64,000 nt of DNA from assembly GCF_041431415.1 (NCBI RefSeq), contig NZ_CP107846.1:1-64000 (forward strand). The letters run 5' to 3'. Under the pieces are notes generated by a model. It saw nothing but the letters and a program-made list of their open reading frames with translations, had not been told where the DNA came from and made no database searches. Of the stretch, positions 45,778 to 54,654 are shown piece by piece (within the stretch, counting starts at the first letter, position 1; every line of letters starts with the position of its first letter). This DNA comes from Streptomyces sp. NBC_00513. GTDB taxonomy: Bacteria > Actinomycetota > Actinomycetes > Streptomycetales > Streptomycetaceae. Both the position numbers and the translations under genes were made by a program.

Positions 45778-46968
45778 TCACTCGCCCTCTGCCTGTCCGA
45801 CACCGTCGGAGAGGAACGACTTGTCGATGGCCTGCTGCAGACTCGCGTTCGGCTTCAGCGTCACCGGCTCGGCGGACCACTCCAGGCCCGCCGCGCGCGC
45901 CCGCTCGGACGCGATCTCGAACAGGGCCAGTGCCTCCTGCACCGTGTTCACGGCCAGCGGCTCCTCCTGGGGGCGTCCGTCCCGGCCGCGCTGGACCCAC
46001 TGCACCTTCTCCGAAACGAGCACCAGGTCACAGCCCGAGCGCAGGCGCAGCGCCGGGGAGGCGAAGGCCAGCCGGTCGCCCAGCAGAGCGATTGCCGCCA
46101 CCAGGGCGCGCGCCGCCGCCGAGAACTCCTCGCCGGCGTCACCGAAGCGCAGCTGGGCCAGCTGGGCCATCGCGAGACTGGCCTCGCGTTGGACGGAGCG
46201 CACCGAGACGCCGCCCAGTCCCTCCGAGGGCGGGATCATGCCGTGCCCGATCTCGGACATCCGGGCCGTCTTGGCGCCCTTGGGCGCCTTGGCGCCCTCC
46301 ACCGGCGTCCAGCCGGAGTTGGACACCTGCACTGTGTCGCCGGCCAGGTTCAGCGGGTCGACGCGGCCCGCGCCGCGGACCCCGATCAGCGGGGCAATGC
46401 CGATCATCGCGGACTTGTACGCGCGCGGGATCTTCACCTGGATCCGCCGCTTGCGGTGCGAGTCCCACACCCCGTAGGCGAGGTCGCTCGGCACCAGGCG
46501 CAGGTAGGCGCTCCAGTCCTCGGAGCTCGCCTGGCGCAGGGCACGGCCCGGCTCGGTCGTGTCGAAGGCGGCACCAGTCGCGTCTTCGGCGTCCCTGAAG
46601 TACGCGTCCCGGGACCGGTGGGGCGCTTGCAGGTTCGTCGTGCGCACCGGGATACCCGCCGACTCGGTAGCGAGGAGCAGGTGGGGAAGGTAGGCGGATC
46701 CGTCACGGATGGCGTCCATGAGTGCCTGCTCGCAGCGGTTGGCCTGCGACTGCGGCTGATCCAGCCAGACCACCTCGACCTTCTCGCCGCCCACGTAGCG
46801 GGGCTCGACGAGGTAGCCGGCGCCATCGCCCTCCTTGATCTTCACGGTGGGCGGGAACAGCGTGTCCCCGGCGCCGCCGATCGGCTCGTACTCCGCACTG
46901 ACACGGATCGCCCCGTCGGTCGAACGCAGACTCGCCGCGGCAAGCAGCCGCTCGTAGATGTCCCGCAC
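45778..46968 (-). CDS. csb1: Csb1 (Cas7 backbone of type I-G)
   Basis: A 396-residue Csb1/GSU0053 protein, first gene of the cas operon. Recognised by the opening YERLLAAASLRSTDGAIRVS, YLVEPRYVGGEKVEVVWLDQ with QSQANRCEQALMDAI, HRSRDAYFRDAEDATGAAFD, and the run GVWDSHRKRRIQVKIPRAYK then SEIGHGMIPPSEGLGGVSV. Csb1 forms the Cas7 filament along the crRNA. GTG 46968 has GAAGGGA seven bases upstream. No other gene precedes it, so the operon promoter should lie in 46969-47100. Confidence 0.9.
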   Translation of the reverse strand: MRDIYERLLAAASLRSTDGAIRVSAEYEPIGGAGDTLFPPTVKIKEGDGAGYLVEPRYVGGEKVEVVWLDQPQSQANRCEQALMDAIRDGSAYLPHLLLATESAGIPVRTTNLQAPHRSRDAYFRDAEDATGAAFDTTEPGRALRQASSEDWSAYLRLVPSDLAYGVWDSHRKRRIQVKIPRAYKSAMIGIAPLIGVRGAGRVDPLNLAGDTVQVSNSGWTPVEGAKAPKGAKTARMSEIGHGMIPPSEGLGGVSVRSVQREASLAMAQLAQLRFGDAGEEFSAAARALVAAIALLGDRLAFASPALRLRSGCDLVLVSEKVQWVQRGRDGRPQEEPLAVNTVQEALALFEIASERARAAGLEWSAEPVTLKPNASLQQAIDKSFLSDGVGQAEGE

Positions 46969-47525
46969 TTGAAGTCCCTTCGCCGTCGCCTAGTACCGTT
47001 CGCACCGCGTCCTCCGTTGGCATAACCAGCAGGTCAGGGCGGTGAGATGGCGACATGGAAGCAGCCCTCCCCAGTTGGCGCAAACATGCACTATTGGCCG
47101 GTTAGCGCCTGTGTCAGACCGGGCGTATACGGTGCGCGCCGCGTCCGTGTGAGCGGCCGTCAGCCAGTTATTCGGCCACCACGACCGAACAAGCAGCGAA
47201 GGCCGGCTTGAAGCAGGCTGCCCCGTATGGAACATGGCGGGCTGCCGTCTACAGGGAGCGCCCTGCAACCCAGTTGGGCTCAAAATGCGGGGAGGTGGCC
47301 AGTGGTCCCCGAACCAACCCCAAGCCCTGATTCGGCAGGTGCTCATGCGCTCCTGATGAGCTTGTCTTCCTGCCCATCCTTGGCGTGCCCGACCGATTCA
47401 AACGGCTCGGTCAAAATTCCGCTGTGACATGAACCACCCCCCACTCGGGCGGCGACGCGCACTCATGGAGGCGCATGTACCGCTCTCGAAACGGCAGCCG
47501 CTTCAACGAGTGCACAGCAGAAGAC
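46969..47525. other. Intergenic region upstream of the cas operon
   Basis: About 560 bases between the cas operon (promoter expected here, minus strand) and the terminator of the pilus operon. Short frames exist, but none has coding character or a ribosome site. No cas1, cas2 or cas4 remnant is visible. Confidence 0.6.
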
Positions 47526-47572
47526 AAGGCCCGGATCCCCCCAGCCATCAGCGGGGGAATCCGGGCCTTGTG
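47526..47572 (-). terminator. Terminator of the Tad pilus operon
   Basis: Arms ACAAGGCCCGGAT and ATCCGGGCCTTGT pair perfectly over 13 bases, with an inner CCCCC/GGGGG stem, 28 bases past the stop at 47600. Confidence 0.85.
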
Positions 47573-47599
47573 CTCGTCGCGATAACTGTAAGCCGGGCA

Positions 47600-50500
47600 T
47601 CAGCGCCGTAGGACCGGCTTCGGCAGCAGCGTACTCAGCAGCTGCGCCGTCTCCGCCTCCATATCCGCTCCCCCGCCGAGTCCCTCGTTGATCCGGGCCA
47701 AGCGCGCGGCGGCTTCACGCAGAGCGTCCACGTCTCCGGCCCCGTGATGGGCCAGGAAGACCTGCCGGTGCAGGAGTTCGTTTTCCTCGGCAGCGAGGAG
47801 GCCCTGGTGCGCGGCCCAGAGCGCTCCAGCGTAGTCGGCGGCCTCTCGGCGGCGGGTGGACAGCTCGTAGGCGACATCAGCGATGGCCGACACCATCTCC
47901 TGGACGGCTGGTTCGGCCCAGGCGTAGCGCTGGGGGTCGATGGCGGCGAAGGGGCGGCCGCGGACGAGTGCGAGGGCCCGGCGCAGGGCGAGTTCGCCGT
48001 CCTCGTCGTGGCGGGCGAGGCCAGTGCGGGCGAGGTTCTGGAAGGTGCGCCAGTCGCAGGTGACGGCCGGGGCGAGGCGGTAGCGGCTGTCGCCGGTGTC
48101 CTGGACCCGCGGGAAGTAGGCGTCGCCGTCGGCGTTCTTGCCGAGCCAGGAGCGGGTGCGGGAGATGACGGCGTTGCGCATCTGCTTGTTGACGAGGCGG
48201 CCGGGCCAGAGAGCGTCGTCGACGGCGTGGTGGTCGGCGCCTGGGTTGAGCGCGAGGTAGGAAACGAGCTCGACGGCGGCGCTCTGGCGGTTGGAATCGA
48301 TGCGGCCCGCGGCGCCTTCGATGACCACGCGCCCGAGCAGCAGCACAGCCGGCGGGGTGTCGTGTGCTGCCTCGACGTCGTCGGCAGCGGGAGTCGGGCC
48401 AGGAACCGCGACCGGAAGCGGACTGTCGGTCACACTGATAGCCGACGTGGGGGCCGGCTGCTTCGTCAGGACAGGAGCGTCTGCGGCCGGTTCGGGCGCG
48501 GAAGCGGGTGGTGTGCTCGCAGGCAGGGGTGCGGCCGGGGGGTTGAAAATGTCTGCCAGGGTGGGACCGCTGGTGCCACCCTCTGCCGGTTCTGCGGGTT
48601 CCTCGTCCGTCGGGGTAACGGGCGGGACGGGAGCCTCTCCAGTCCCGTCGGTGGCGGCCGCGTTCTCGGTCTCCGTGGCCTCCAGCTCATCCCGCTCGAT
48701 GTCGGCGTACTCGGCGGGCATGCCGTCCTCGTCGGCACCGGATACCGGCCCCAGATCCGGGTCGGGCGCCTCCCCGTCGTCCTCGGGCTCTTCCCCGTCG
48801 CCGTCGCTCGTCTCCAGGTCGTGCGAGAAATCGCCCTGGCCCGGCTTCTGCTGGTCATCGGGTTCCTCGCCCAGGTCGAGGACGTCGTCCAGCCACTCGT
48901 CGCGGGCGGGCACGTCGGTGGTGCTGGAGGACAGGGTGAGCAGCTCGATCGCGTCGGCGAAGTGGTGGTCGGACAGGCCTTGGAGCCTGACGGGCAAGCC
49001 GGAGCCGGGAAGGACGATGGCTTCGTCCGGTCCCGCGCAGTGGAGAGTCCATCCGTCGGTCGGGGCAACGGCGGCGCCACCGCTCGACGTCACCACCGCA
49101 CCGGCCACCCGAGGTTCGACCGTCATCAGGTCGAACAGCTCCTCGGTCTCGGTCGTCTCTGGCAGGTCGGTCGCGAGCAGGATGTGGGGCGTCCACGACC
49201 CGCCTGCATCCTCGTTCAGGCGGGCCGCGCGGAGGCTGGGCGCGCCGAGGGCGCTCAGGGCGCGGCGTTGGTCGCTGCCGTGGCTGGTCAGCTCGGTGAG
49301 GGCTTCGGTGAGAGTCTCCGTACGGGCGACGCGTTCGGGTGCCGCCTCGTCGAGTCCGGGAGCGGTGTCGGCCAGCGCGGTGATCTCCAAGTGTCCTGGC
49401 AGCGGTGTGCTGGCGAGCTCGACGGCGATGGCCTGCAGAACGTGGCGGGCGTGGTCGGCGTCGCCGTCCAGGTGGAGGACACCGACGTGCTCCAGGTCGA
49501 CGAGGACCAGGCGGCCGGAACCGTCCCAGCCCAGGGAGACCAGGGCCGGGTAGGGGGCGTCGGCGCCCTGGAGCGCATCGTGGTGGGCGAGGTCCGGGCT
49601 GGAGGCGGGGCAGGTCCACAGGTCGGTGCGGCCGGCCGTGCCCGAGAACGGCTTCATCGGCGGGGTGTCCTGGTCGAGGTGGAGCTCGACCTTGTGCTCG
49701 TGGAGGACGACGGCGGTGATCACGGGCAAGTCGCGGTCGGCGGCGGCGAGGTTGAGGGCCAGCGTGCGCAGGGTCGCGTCGAGCAGATCGAAGCCGGTGG
49801 GTTGCTGGACCGAGCGCAGGCCCTGCTCGGTGGCGGCGGCGGTGCCGGTGGGCATGGGGATGCGGCGGCCGGGCCGGCGCCGGCGCTGCTGGAGAACTCG
49901 GCGGGTGGCGAGCGTGCCGATGAGGGCGGCGGCCAGAGCACCGGCTCCCATCCACACGGCGGCGGGCGCCAGGTTTTCCTCGGCATCCTGCGCGGGGGTG
50001 TCCTTATTCTGCCCCGGTTGCGCGCTCGTGGGCGTGGGAGCGGGGGTGGTGGCCGCGGTGCTCGGCGCGGACGCTGCGGGCGCGGGCGGGGCGGGCTTCG
50101 AGGGTGCGGGCGTTGGTGGCGTGGGGGTGTTCTTGGCCGCGTCCGGCTTCGGGGGTGTCTTGGTGTCCGGGGCGGGGCGGGTGTCTGCTGTCGGCGCCGG
50201 GGCGGGGGCCGTCGGGAGGGTGAGTTCCTGGCCGGGCACGATCAGGTCGGGGTTGTCGAACGTGCCGCCACCGGGCAGGGGGTTGCCCTTGTTGGCTTCG
50301 AAGATCTTCGGCCAGTCGTCGGGGTCGCCGTGCTCGGCCGCGATACCCCACAGATTCTCTCCGGGCCGTACGACGTGCTCAGCCGGAGCGGGCGCGGGCT
50401 GAGCGGGCGCGGGCTGAGCGGCTGCAGGGGCGGGCTGCTCGGCTTGCTGCGTCGGCGGCGCCGTGTCGGGTGTGGCGTGGGTGGGTGCCGATGTCGGGGT

Positions 50501-51145
50501 GGCCGGCTTGGCGATGTTGGCATCGGCGGGGAGACGGATGACGGAGCCCCTGGGGAGGAACTGGTCGCCGGCCGCGAGCTGGGGGACGCTCGGGTTGAGG
50601 GCGGCAATGTCCTTCCATCGCGGGCCGCTGCCGAGGTATTGCTCGGCCAGGTCCCACGGGAGTTCGGAGTCGCCGGTGACCGTGTGGGTGGGCCAGGTGT
50701 CCTGCTGCGCCGCGGCCGCCGCCGCGGGGGCGGTCACCGTGCCGCTGGTGCCCGCGGTCTGGACGGCGGTCGCCGCGACGGCCGATCCGGTGGTCGCGGC
50801 CGAGGCCGCGGTCGGGGCGAGCAGCACGAGGCCGCCGATCAGGAGGCCGGCGAAGCCCTGCATTCCGCCGAGGCCTTTGATCCGTCGGGCTTTGCGGCCG
50901 CGGAGCATCGCGATGATCTCGACGAGGGCGGAGAAGGTGAAGAGTGCCCAGCCGATCCAGCCGATGGTCGTGAGGACCGTGAGGAAGAGCCGGCCGTCGT
51001 CCTGCCCGGTCAGCAGGTCCCACCCGCCGGTGAGTTCGGTGGGCTGGTGGCCGACGGTCAGCAGCACGAGGGGGATGCCGGCAATGAGGGCGGCCAGGAC
51101 CGTGAGGCCGAGCAGGGCGCGGAGCAGGCGTACGGGGGTGCTCAT
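47600..51145 (-). CDS. Membrane protein with LysM and BTAD domains
   Basis: An 1181-residue protein, last gene of the Tad operon. Residues 1-125 have three transmembrane spans (LLGLTVLAALIAGIPLVLL; LTTIGWIGWALFTFSALVEI; GFAGLLIGGLVLLAPTAAS). A LysM-like domain follows (near 155-205), then a Pro/Ala linker and a clear LysM (HVVRPGENLWGIAAEHGDP ... IVPGQELTLP). After a Pro-rich linker comes another span (AAVWMGAGALAAALIGTLAT). The C-terminus has a SARP/BTAD-like part (SAAVELVSYLALNPGADHHA; LALVRGRPFAAIDPQRYAWA; LHRQVFLAHHGAGDVDALRE). It probably links cell wall, pilus and an intracellular signalling domain. ATG 51145. Confidence 0.85.
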   Translation of the reverse strand: MSTPVRLLRALLGLTVLAALIAGIPLVLLTVGHQPTELTGGWDLLTGQDDGRLFLTVLTTIGWIGWALFTFSALVEIIAMLRGRKARRIKGLGGMQGFAGLLIGGLVLLAPTAASAATTGSAVAATAVQTAGTSGTVTAPAAAAAAQQDTWPTHTVTGDSELPWDLAEQYLGSGPRWKDIAALNPSVPQLAAGDQFLPRGSVIRLPADANIAKPATPTSAPTHATPDTAPPTQQAEQPAPAAAQPAPAQPAPAPAEHVVRPGENLWGIAAEHGDPDDWPKIFEANKGNPLPGGGTFDNPDLIVPGQELTLPTAPAPAPTADTRPAPDTKTPPKPDAAKNTPTPPTPAPSKPAPPAPAASAPSTAATTPAPTPTSAQPGQNKDTPAQDAEENLAPAAVWMGAGALAAALIGTLATRRVLQQRRRRPGRRIPMPTGTAAATEQGLRSVQQPTGFDLLDATLRTLALNLAAADRDLPVITAVVLHEHKVELHLDQDTPPMKPFSGTAGRTDLWTCPASSPDLAHHDALQGADAPYPALVSLGWDGSGRLVLVDLEHVGVLHLDGDADHARHVLQAIAVELASTPLPGHLEITALADTAPGLDEAAPERVARTETLTEALTELTSHGSDQRRALSALGAPSLRAARLNEDAGGSWTPHILLATDLPETTETEELFDLMTVEPRVAGAVVTSSGGAAVAPTDGWTLHCAGPDEAIVLPGSGLPVRLQGLSDHHFADAIELLTLSSSTTDVPARDEWLDDVLDLGEEPDDQQKPGQGDFSHDLETSDGDGEEPEDDGEAPDPDLGPVSGADEDGMPAEYADIERDELEATETENAAATDGTGEAPVPPVTPTDEEPAEPAEGGTSGPTLADIFNPPAAPLPASTPPASAPEPAADAPVLTKQPAPTSAISVTDSPLPVAVPGPTPAADDVEAAHDTPPAVLLLGRVVIEGAAGRIDSNRQSAAVELVSYLALNPGADHHAVDDALWPGRLVNKQMRNAVISRTRSWLGKNADGDAYFPRVQDTGDSRYRLAPAVTCDWRTFQNLARTGLARHDEDGELALRRALALVRGRPFAAIDPQRYAWAEPAVQEMVSAIADVAYELSTRRREAADYAGALWAAHQGLLAAEENELLHRQVFLAHHGAGDVDALREAAARLARINEGLGGGADMEAETAQLLSTLLPKPVLRR

Positions 51146-51152
51146 CGGGTGG

Positions 51153-51611
51153 TCAGCCTCCGGCTTGGGTGTGCAGTCGGGCGTGTGCCGTGCCGGACAC
51201 GCTGATCGTCGACCTACCCACGAACTGGGCGAAGAAAGTGGTGTAGGTGTCGCGGACGGTCACTTCGAGGCGCTGGCCGCCGTCGGTGACGGTCACGGAG
51301 CCCGAGACGTTCTGGGCGGCGAGGTAGTCCTGGGCTGCGGCGACGGCGGCGTCCGGGTCCACCGCGATCTCGGTGCCCTGGACGGCTGCGGGGACGTTGA
51401 GCTGCTGCCCGGCCGCGCGAGCGGCCTCCTGCGCGAGCCCGGTCGCGCGGTTAGTGGCATTCAGGGCGCCGCCGCCGTCGACGAGCAGTCCCATGATCAT
51501 GATGATGCCGATGGCGCTCAGCGCGTAGAACGGTGACAGCGACCCCCGGTCCCCGCCATGGCGGATCCGGTCCCGCAGGCGGGAGACGCGGCGGGTCAGG
51601 GCGGTGATCAC
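51153..51611 (-). CDS. TadE-like / Rv3654c-type pilus protein
   Basis: A 152-residue protein. A short basic head ends in DRGSLSPFYALSAIGIIMIM then GLLVDGGGALN, a single N-terminal span after a Gly. The pilin-like Glu at +5 is replaced by Phe, as in TadG/Rv3654c-type members. The exported part is beta-rich (GSVTVTDGGQRLEVTVRDTY). GTG start overlaps the previous stop (GTGA). Confidence 0.82.
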   Translation of the reverse strand: MITALTRRVSRLRDRIRHGGDRGSLSPFYALSAIGIIMIMGLLVDGGGALNATNRATGLAQEAARAAGQQLNVPAAVQGTEIAVDPDAAVAAAQDYLAAQNVSGSVTVTDGGQRLEVTVRDTYTTFFAQFVGRSTISVSGTAHARLHTQAGG

Positions 51612-52051
51612 TGGCGGCCCCTGTAGGAGTCGATGGGGCTGGTCCACGATGCCCGGAGCGTGCGGGATCCGGGGAGCCCGGGCAGCCCGATCTCGCCGAG
51701 TGGAGCGGTGCAGGCGACGGTGACGCGGACGGTGGCTTCCTGGCCGATGTCCAGGCCGTACCCGGAGGTGTCGACCGAGACGCTGGAGGAGGCACAGTGG
51801 ATGCCCTCGCCGTGGAGGCTGCGGGTCGCGGCCGCCGAGCCGGACGCCTGCGCTGCGCCGGCCTCGCGTTCGAGGGAGGCGGCGCGGGCTGCCGCGCGGG
51901 CGGCGCCGTCCACGGCCCCGGAGGCGTCGGTGATCCGGCCGAACGCGATCATCAGCAGCATGAGGGCAATGATGGCCGGGGCGAGGATGACGGTCTCAAC
52001 GCTGTAGCTCCCACGGTCCTCGCGCCAGTTGATGCGCCTGGTCTGCCTCAC
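51608..52051 (-). CDS. TadE-family pseudopilin
   Basis: A 147-residue TadE-like protein. DRGSYSVETVILAPAIIALM has the prepilin-type pattern Gly, then Glu at +5 of the mature chain, then a hydrophobic helix. The body is Ala-rich with CASSSVSVDTSGYG and a Cys pair. GTG 52051 overlaps the upstream stop. Likely a minor pilin or assembly factor of the Tad pilus. Confidence 0.85.
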   Translation of the reverse strand: MRQTRRINWREDRGSYSVETVILAPAIIALMLLMIAFGRITDASGAVDGAARAAARAASLEREAGAAQASGSAAATRSLHGEGIHCASSSVSVDTSGYGLDIGQEATVRVTVACTAPLGEIGLPGLPGSRTLRASWTSPIDSYRGRQ

Positions 52052-52470
52052 TGGGCCGCCACCCAACGCTCGACGGGAGCCTCAGCGCTTTGGACGACGT
52101 CCAACTCGAATCCGGGGACCAGAGTTGCCACGGTGCCGCGGACGGTGATGCGGATCTGTTCCGGGCCACTCCCCTCGGCGGAGACGGTCGCGCCTCGGAC
52201 GGTGCCGTACTTCGCGAGGAGGTCCTGGGCCTGGGCGACGCCGTCGCCGGGGCCGGCGCCGAGCTGGCGTCCGGCCTCGACTCCCTGAGTGGCTGCGGAG
52301 CGGGCGACGGAGCGGGCATGGAAGTACATGCCGGTCTGGAGCGCGGCGAAGACCAGGAACAGCACGACGACGGCGAGAACGGCCAGCTCGACGCTGCCCG
52401 AGCCACGGTCGCCCTCGTCCCGCAGGCGTGCCCGTAGGCGCCGCCACCGGATGCCGGCCTGGTCTTTCAC
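52048..52470 (-). CDS. TadE-family pseudopilin
   Basis: A 140-residue TadE-like protein. A basic head (WRRLRARLRDEGD) precedes RGSGSVELAVLAVVVLFLVF, again Gly with Glu at +5 and a long hydrophobic helix. The Tyr-Phe-His-Ala motif (GMYFHARSVARSAATQGVEA) is the TadE signature. It starts 27 bases beyond the pilin gene and overlaps the next gene. Confidence 0.87.
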   Translation of the reverse strand: MKDQAGIRWRRLRARLRDEGDRGSGSVELAVLAVVVLFLVFAALQTGMYFHARSVARSAATQGVEAGRQLGAGPGDGVAQAQDLLAKYGTVRGATVSAEGSGPEQIRITVRGTVATLVPGFELDVVQSAEAPVERWVAAQ

Positions 52471-52496
52471 GCCGCTTCCTTCCGCTTGATGGTGAG

Positions 52497-52685
52497 CTAC
52501 TTGCCGCTGATGAGCGGGATCTTGGCGTCGGTGAACGTCTTGATCGCGGCGACGACCGCGATGGCGATGGCGATCACGACGCCAGCGATGACGGCGAGCT
52601 CAGCCGAGGTCTGTCCGGCGTCGTCGGCGTTCTTCAGGCGCTCCCAGCGAGCGGCGAGCACGGTGGTCAGGGCGCGGATGTGCAT
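52497..52685 (-). CDS. Flp/Tad major pilin
   Basis: A 62-residue prepilin. A basic leader (ALTTVLAARWERLKNADDA) ends in a Gly before QTSAELAVIAGVVIAIAIAV, giving the Gly/Glu(+5) cleavage pattern, and a short polar tail ends ISGK. Size and pattern fit an actinobacterial Flp pilin. Lies between tadC and the tadE-like genes with its own ribosome site. I see no prepilin peptidase (TadV) in the window, so the host enzyme is presumably used. Confidence 0.88.
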   Translation of the reverse strand: MHIRALTTVLAARWERLKNADDAGQTSAELAVIAGVVIAIAIAVVAAIKTFTDAKIPLISGK

Positions 52686-52707
52686 GAGGGTCTCCTTGTG
52701 TGTGGGA

Positions 52708-53598
52708 TCAGCCGTTGAACATGCTGACGATGGGCGGAAGGATCACGAAGACGAGCATGAGCAGCACGGCGAAGGTCACCGGCAGCACCATGGAGGTCGA
52801 CGCTTCGTTGGCCTGGGCCTTGGCGTCGGAGAGGATCGCGACGCGCAGCTGGCGGGCTTGGGCCTGGAGGGTGGTGTAGACGGCGGCGCCGTCGCCTGCG
52901 AGGGCGAGGGTGTCGGCCGGGCGGGTCAGTTCGGGGATGTCGAGTTCCTCGCCGAGCTGCTTGAGGGCGTCCCAGACCGTGACGCCGGCGAGGTCGGCCT
53001 CGTAGAACGCCTGCCGCATTCGCTCGAAGATCCAGCCGTCGCCGACGCCGGCGGTGTCGGTCAGGGCTTGGGCGGCGCCGGAGTTGGCGATGCGGGCCAG
53101 GGCGACGCGGTCGAGGTAGGAGGCGGCGGCGTGCCGGACGACGAGCCGGGCGGCCGCGGCATCCTTCCTGACTTCCTGACCTGGCCACAGCCAGAACAGG
53201 GCGCCGAGGCCGAGGCCTGCGGCGGCGGGCATGACGAACGGAAGGCTCACCCCGAGCATCGACAGGAGCGCGCCGGCCAGCTGTGGCAGGACCAGCCCGT
53301 ACAGCGCGAACAGGGCGCGCTTGCCGAGGTGCTCGGCGGGGCTGATGCGCAGGAGGTTGAGGTCCCGGACGGGCAAGGTGATCCGCTCGCCGAGCGCGGA
53401 AAGGAGGCGGGTGCCGACCTTCTCGGTCAGGGACCCGGTGCTGGTGGCTGTGATCCTGGGCTGGCGGGCGATGTGGTCGGCGTCGAGGCGGTCCATGACG
53501 GAGGCGACATCGGGCCGGGTCGGCCACAGTGCGCGGATCGCGAGGCCGGTGAAAGCTCCGGCGGCCGCGGCGGGAAGGACCGCTTCCATGGGGATCAT
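52708..53598 (-). CDS. tadC: TadC, pilus inner-membrane platform protein
   Basis: A 296-residue type II secretion F-domain protein with spans near 110-150 and at the C-terminus (STSMVLPVTFAVLLMLVFVI). GVTVWDALKQLGEELDIPEL and RQLRVAILSDAKAQANEAS are typical T2SSF segments. ATG overlaps the TadB stop (ATGA). It pairs with TadB to form the assembly platform. Confidence 0.87.
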   Translation of the reverse strand: MIPMEAVLPAAAAGAFTGLAIRALWPTRPDVASVMDRLDADHIARQPRITATSTGSLTEKVGTRLLSALGERITLPVRDLNLLRISPAEHLGKRALFALYGLVLPQLAGALLSMLGVSLPFVMPAAAGLGLGALFWLWPGQEVRKDAAAARLVVRHAAASYLDRVALARIANSGAAQALTDTAGVGDGWIFERMRQAFYEADLAGVTVWDALKQLGEELDIPELTRPADTLALAGDGAAVYTTLQAQARQLRVAILSDAKAQANEASTSMVLPVTFAVLLMLVFVILPPIVSMFNG

Positions 53599-54515
53599 CG
53601 AGCGGCTCCCGTCGCGGCGGCCGGCTCGGCCTGGGGCAGGGGGTTGAGGAGGCGGGGGTCCGGTTTGGAGGCGGCGGCCCGGCGCAGCCAGGAGAGCGTC
53701 CAGGCGAAGAGCGCGCCGAGGATGGCGAGGGCGATCTGTCCCATACCGCTCTGGTACCAGGCGGACCAGGCCTCGTTGAGCATGCAGCCGACGAAGACGA
53801 TGCAGATCACGATCGAGACGATCCTGCTGGATTTGCGGATCTTGGCGCGGTCGGACTCGATGTCGCGGGCGTCGGCGGCTTGCTGGTGGATCGTCACCGC
53901 GAGCGCCTCCAGAGCGGTAGCCAGGCCGGGCCCCATGTTCGCCGCGTGCGACTGGAACAGCAGCGCGACGTGGTCCACGACTCCGTCGCCGAGCTCGTCG
54001 GCGAACAGGGCGAAGGCCTGCTTGGCGTCCATGCCGGAGCGCAGCCGCTCATCCAGCGCCCGGACGTTGGCGGCGATGGGTGCGGGGGCGTTGCGGGCGC
54101 TGGCGCGGATGGTCTGCACGAGGCTGATGCCCGCGGTGTGGATGCCGGCCAATCCGTTGAGCCACTGCCCGATCGCCTCCAGGCGCTCGATGCGCTGCTC
54201 GGCTGCGACTCCCGGGTTGAGGAGGAAGGGGAAGCCGAGGACAGCGGCGCCTGCAAGGATGCCGTGGACGGGCCACCCGGTCCATGCCCACACCGCGAGG
54301 ACGGTGATCCCTGCGGTGGTCACCAGGGCGCGCCAGCGGCGTTGCCAGGCTTCGGGCAGGCCGGCCTTCGCCGCGCGGATCCGGCTGGTTCGCCGGGAGG
54401 CGGGCTTCGCGAGGTCCACGACGCGGCCGCGCCACTCGCGTGCGGCGACGAGACCGGCGAGGACCATGGCGAGGGCGCACAGCGCGGCTACCAGGGCGAG
54501 CTGCGAGGAGTTCAC
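53595..54515 (-). CDS. tadB: TadB, pilus inner-membrane platform protein
   Basis: A 306-residue T2SSF-family protein. The first helix is QLALVAALCALAMVLAGLVA, then basic segment SRRTSRIRAAKAG. The F-domain has LEAIGQWLNGLAGIHTAGIS and LVQTIRASARNAP, and there is a C-terminal span near SIVICIVFVGCMLNEAW. GTG 54515 is preceded by AGGAG and overlaps a tiny nine-codon frame (MTEPTQETR). Confidence 0.88.
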   Translation of the reverse strand: MNSSQLALVAALCALAMVLAGLVAAREWRGRVVDLAKPASRRTSRIRAAKAGLPEAWQRRWRALVTTAGITVLAVWAWTGWPVHGILAGAAVLGFPFLLNPGVAAEQRIERLEAIGQWLNGLAGIHTAGISLVQTIRASARNAPAPIAANVRALDERLRSGMDAKQAFALFADELGDGVVDHVALLFQSHAANMGPGLATALEALAVTIHQQAADARDIESDRAKIRKSSRIVSIVICIVFVGCMLNEAWSAWYQSGMGQIALAILGALFAWTLSWLRRAAASKPDPRLLNPLPQAEPAAATGAAR

Positions 54516-54537
54516 CGGGTCTCCTGGGTAGGTTCGG

Positions 54538-54630
54538 TCATCGGCTGTGAACCCACCAGAGGAGCAGGCCGTTGAGGCTCACGGCCAGTCCCACGATGGT
54601 GGCGGCGATGTGCGCCATTTCGCGGGTCAA
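54538..54630 (-). CDS. 30-residue membrane peptide in the tad operon
   Basis: TTG 54630 is preceded by GGAGG at four-base spacing. The frame encodes (L/M)TREMAHIAATIVGLAVSL followed by NGLLLWWVHSR, one transmembrane helix with a basic end. It sits between tadA and tadB, in the right direction, and its stop overlaps the start of a nine-codon frame that leads into tadB. Small single-span peptides at this site could be an assembly partner; it would be missed by length-based gene calling. Confidence 0.55.
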   Translation of the reverse strand: MTREMAHIAATIVGLAVSLNGLLLWWVHSR

Positions 54631-54654
54631 GGAGCCTCCCGTTCATCAGGTCGT

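Noticed and set aside
46969..47600. Small genes near 47.2-47.6 kb
   Set aside because: No ribosome sites, no coding bias, and one overlaps the perfect terminator hairpin.
47744..51205. A 1150-codon plus-strand frame opposite the LysM-BTAD gene
   Set aside because: Gly/Val/Arg-rich mirror frame with no domain; the minus frame has transmembrane, LysM and BTAD segments.
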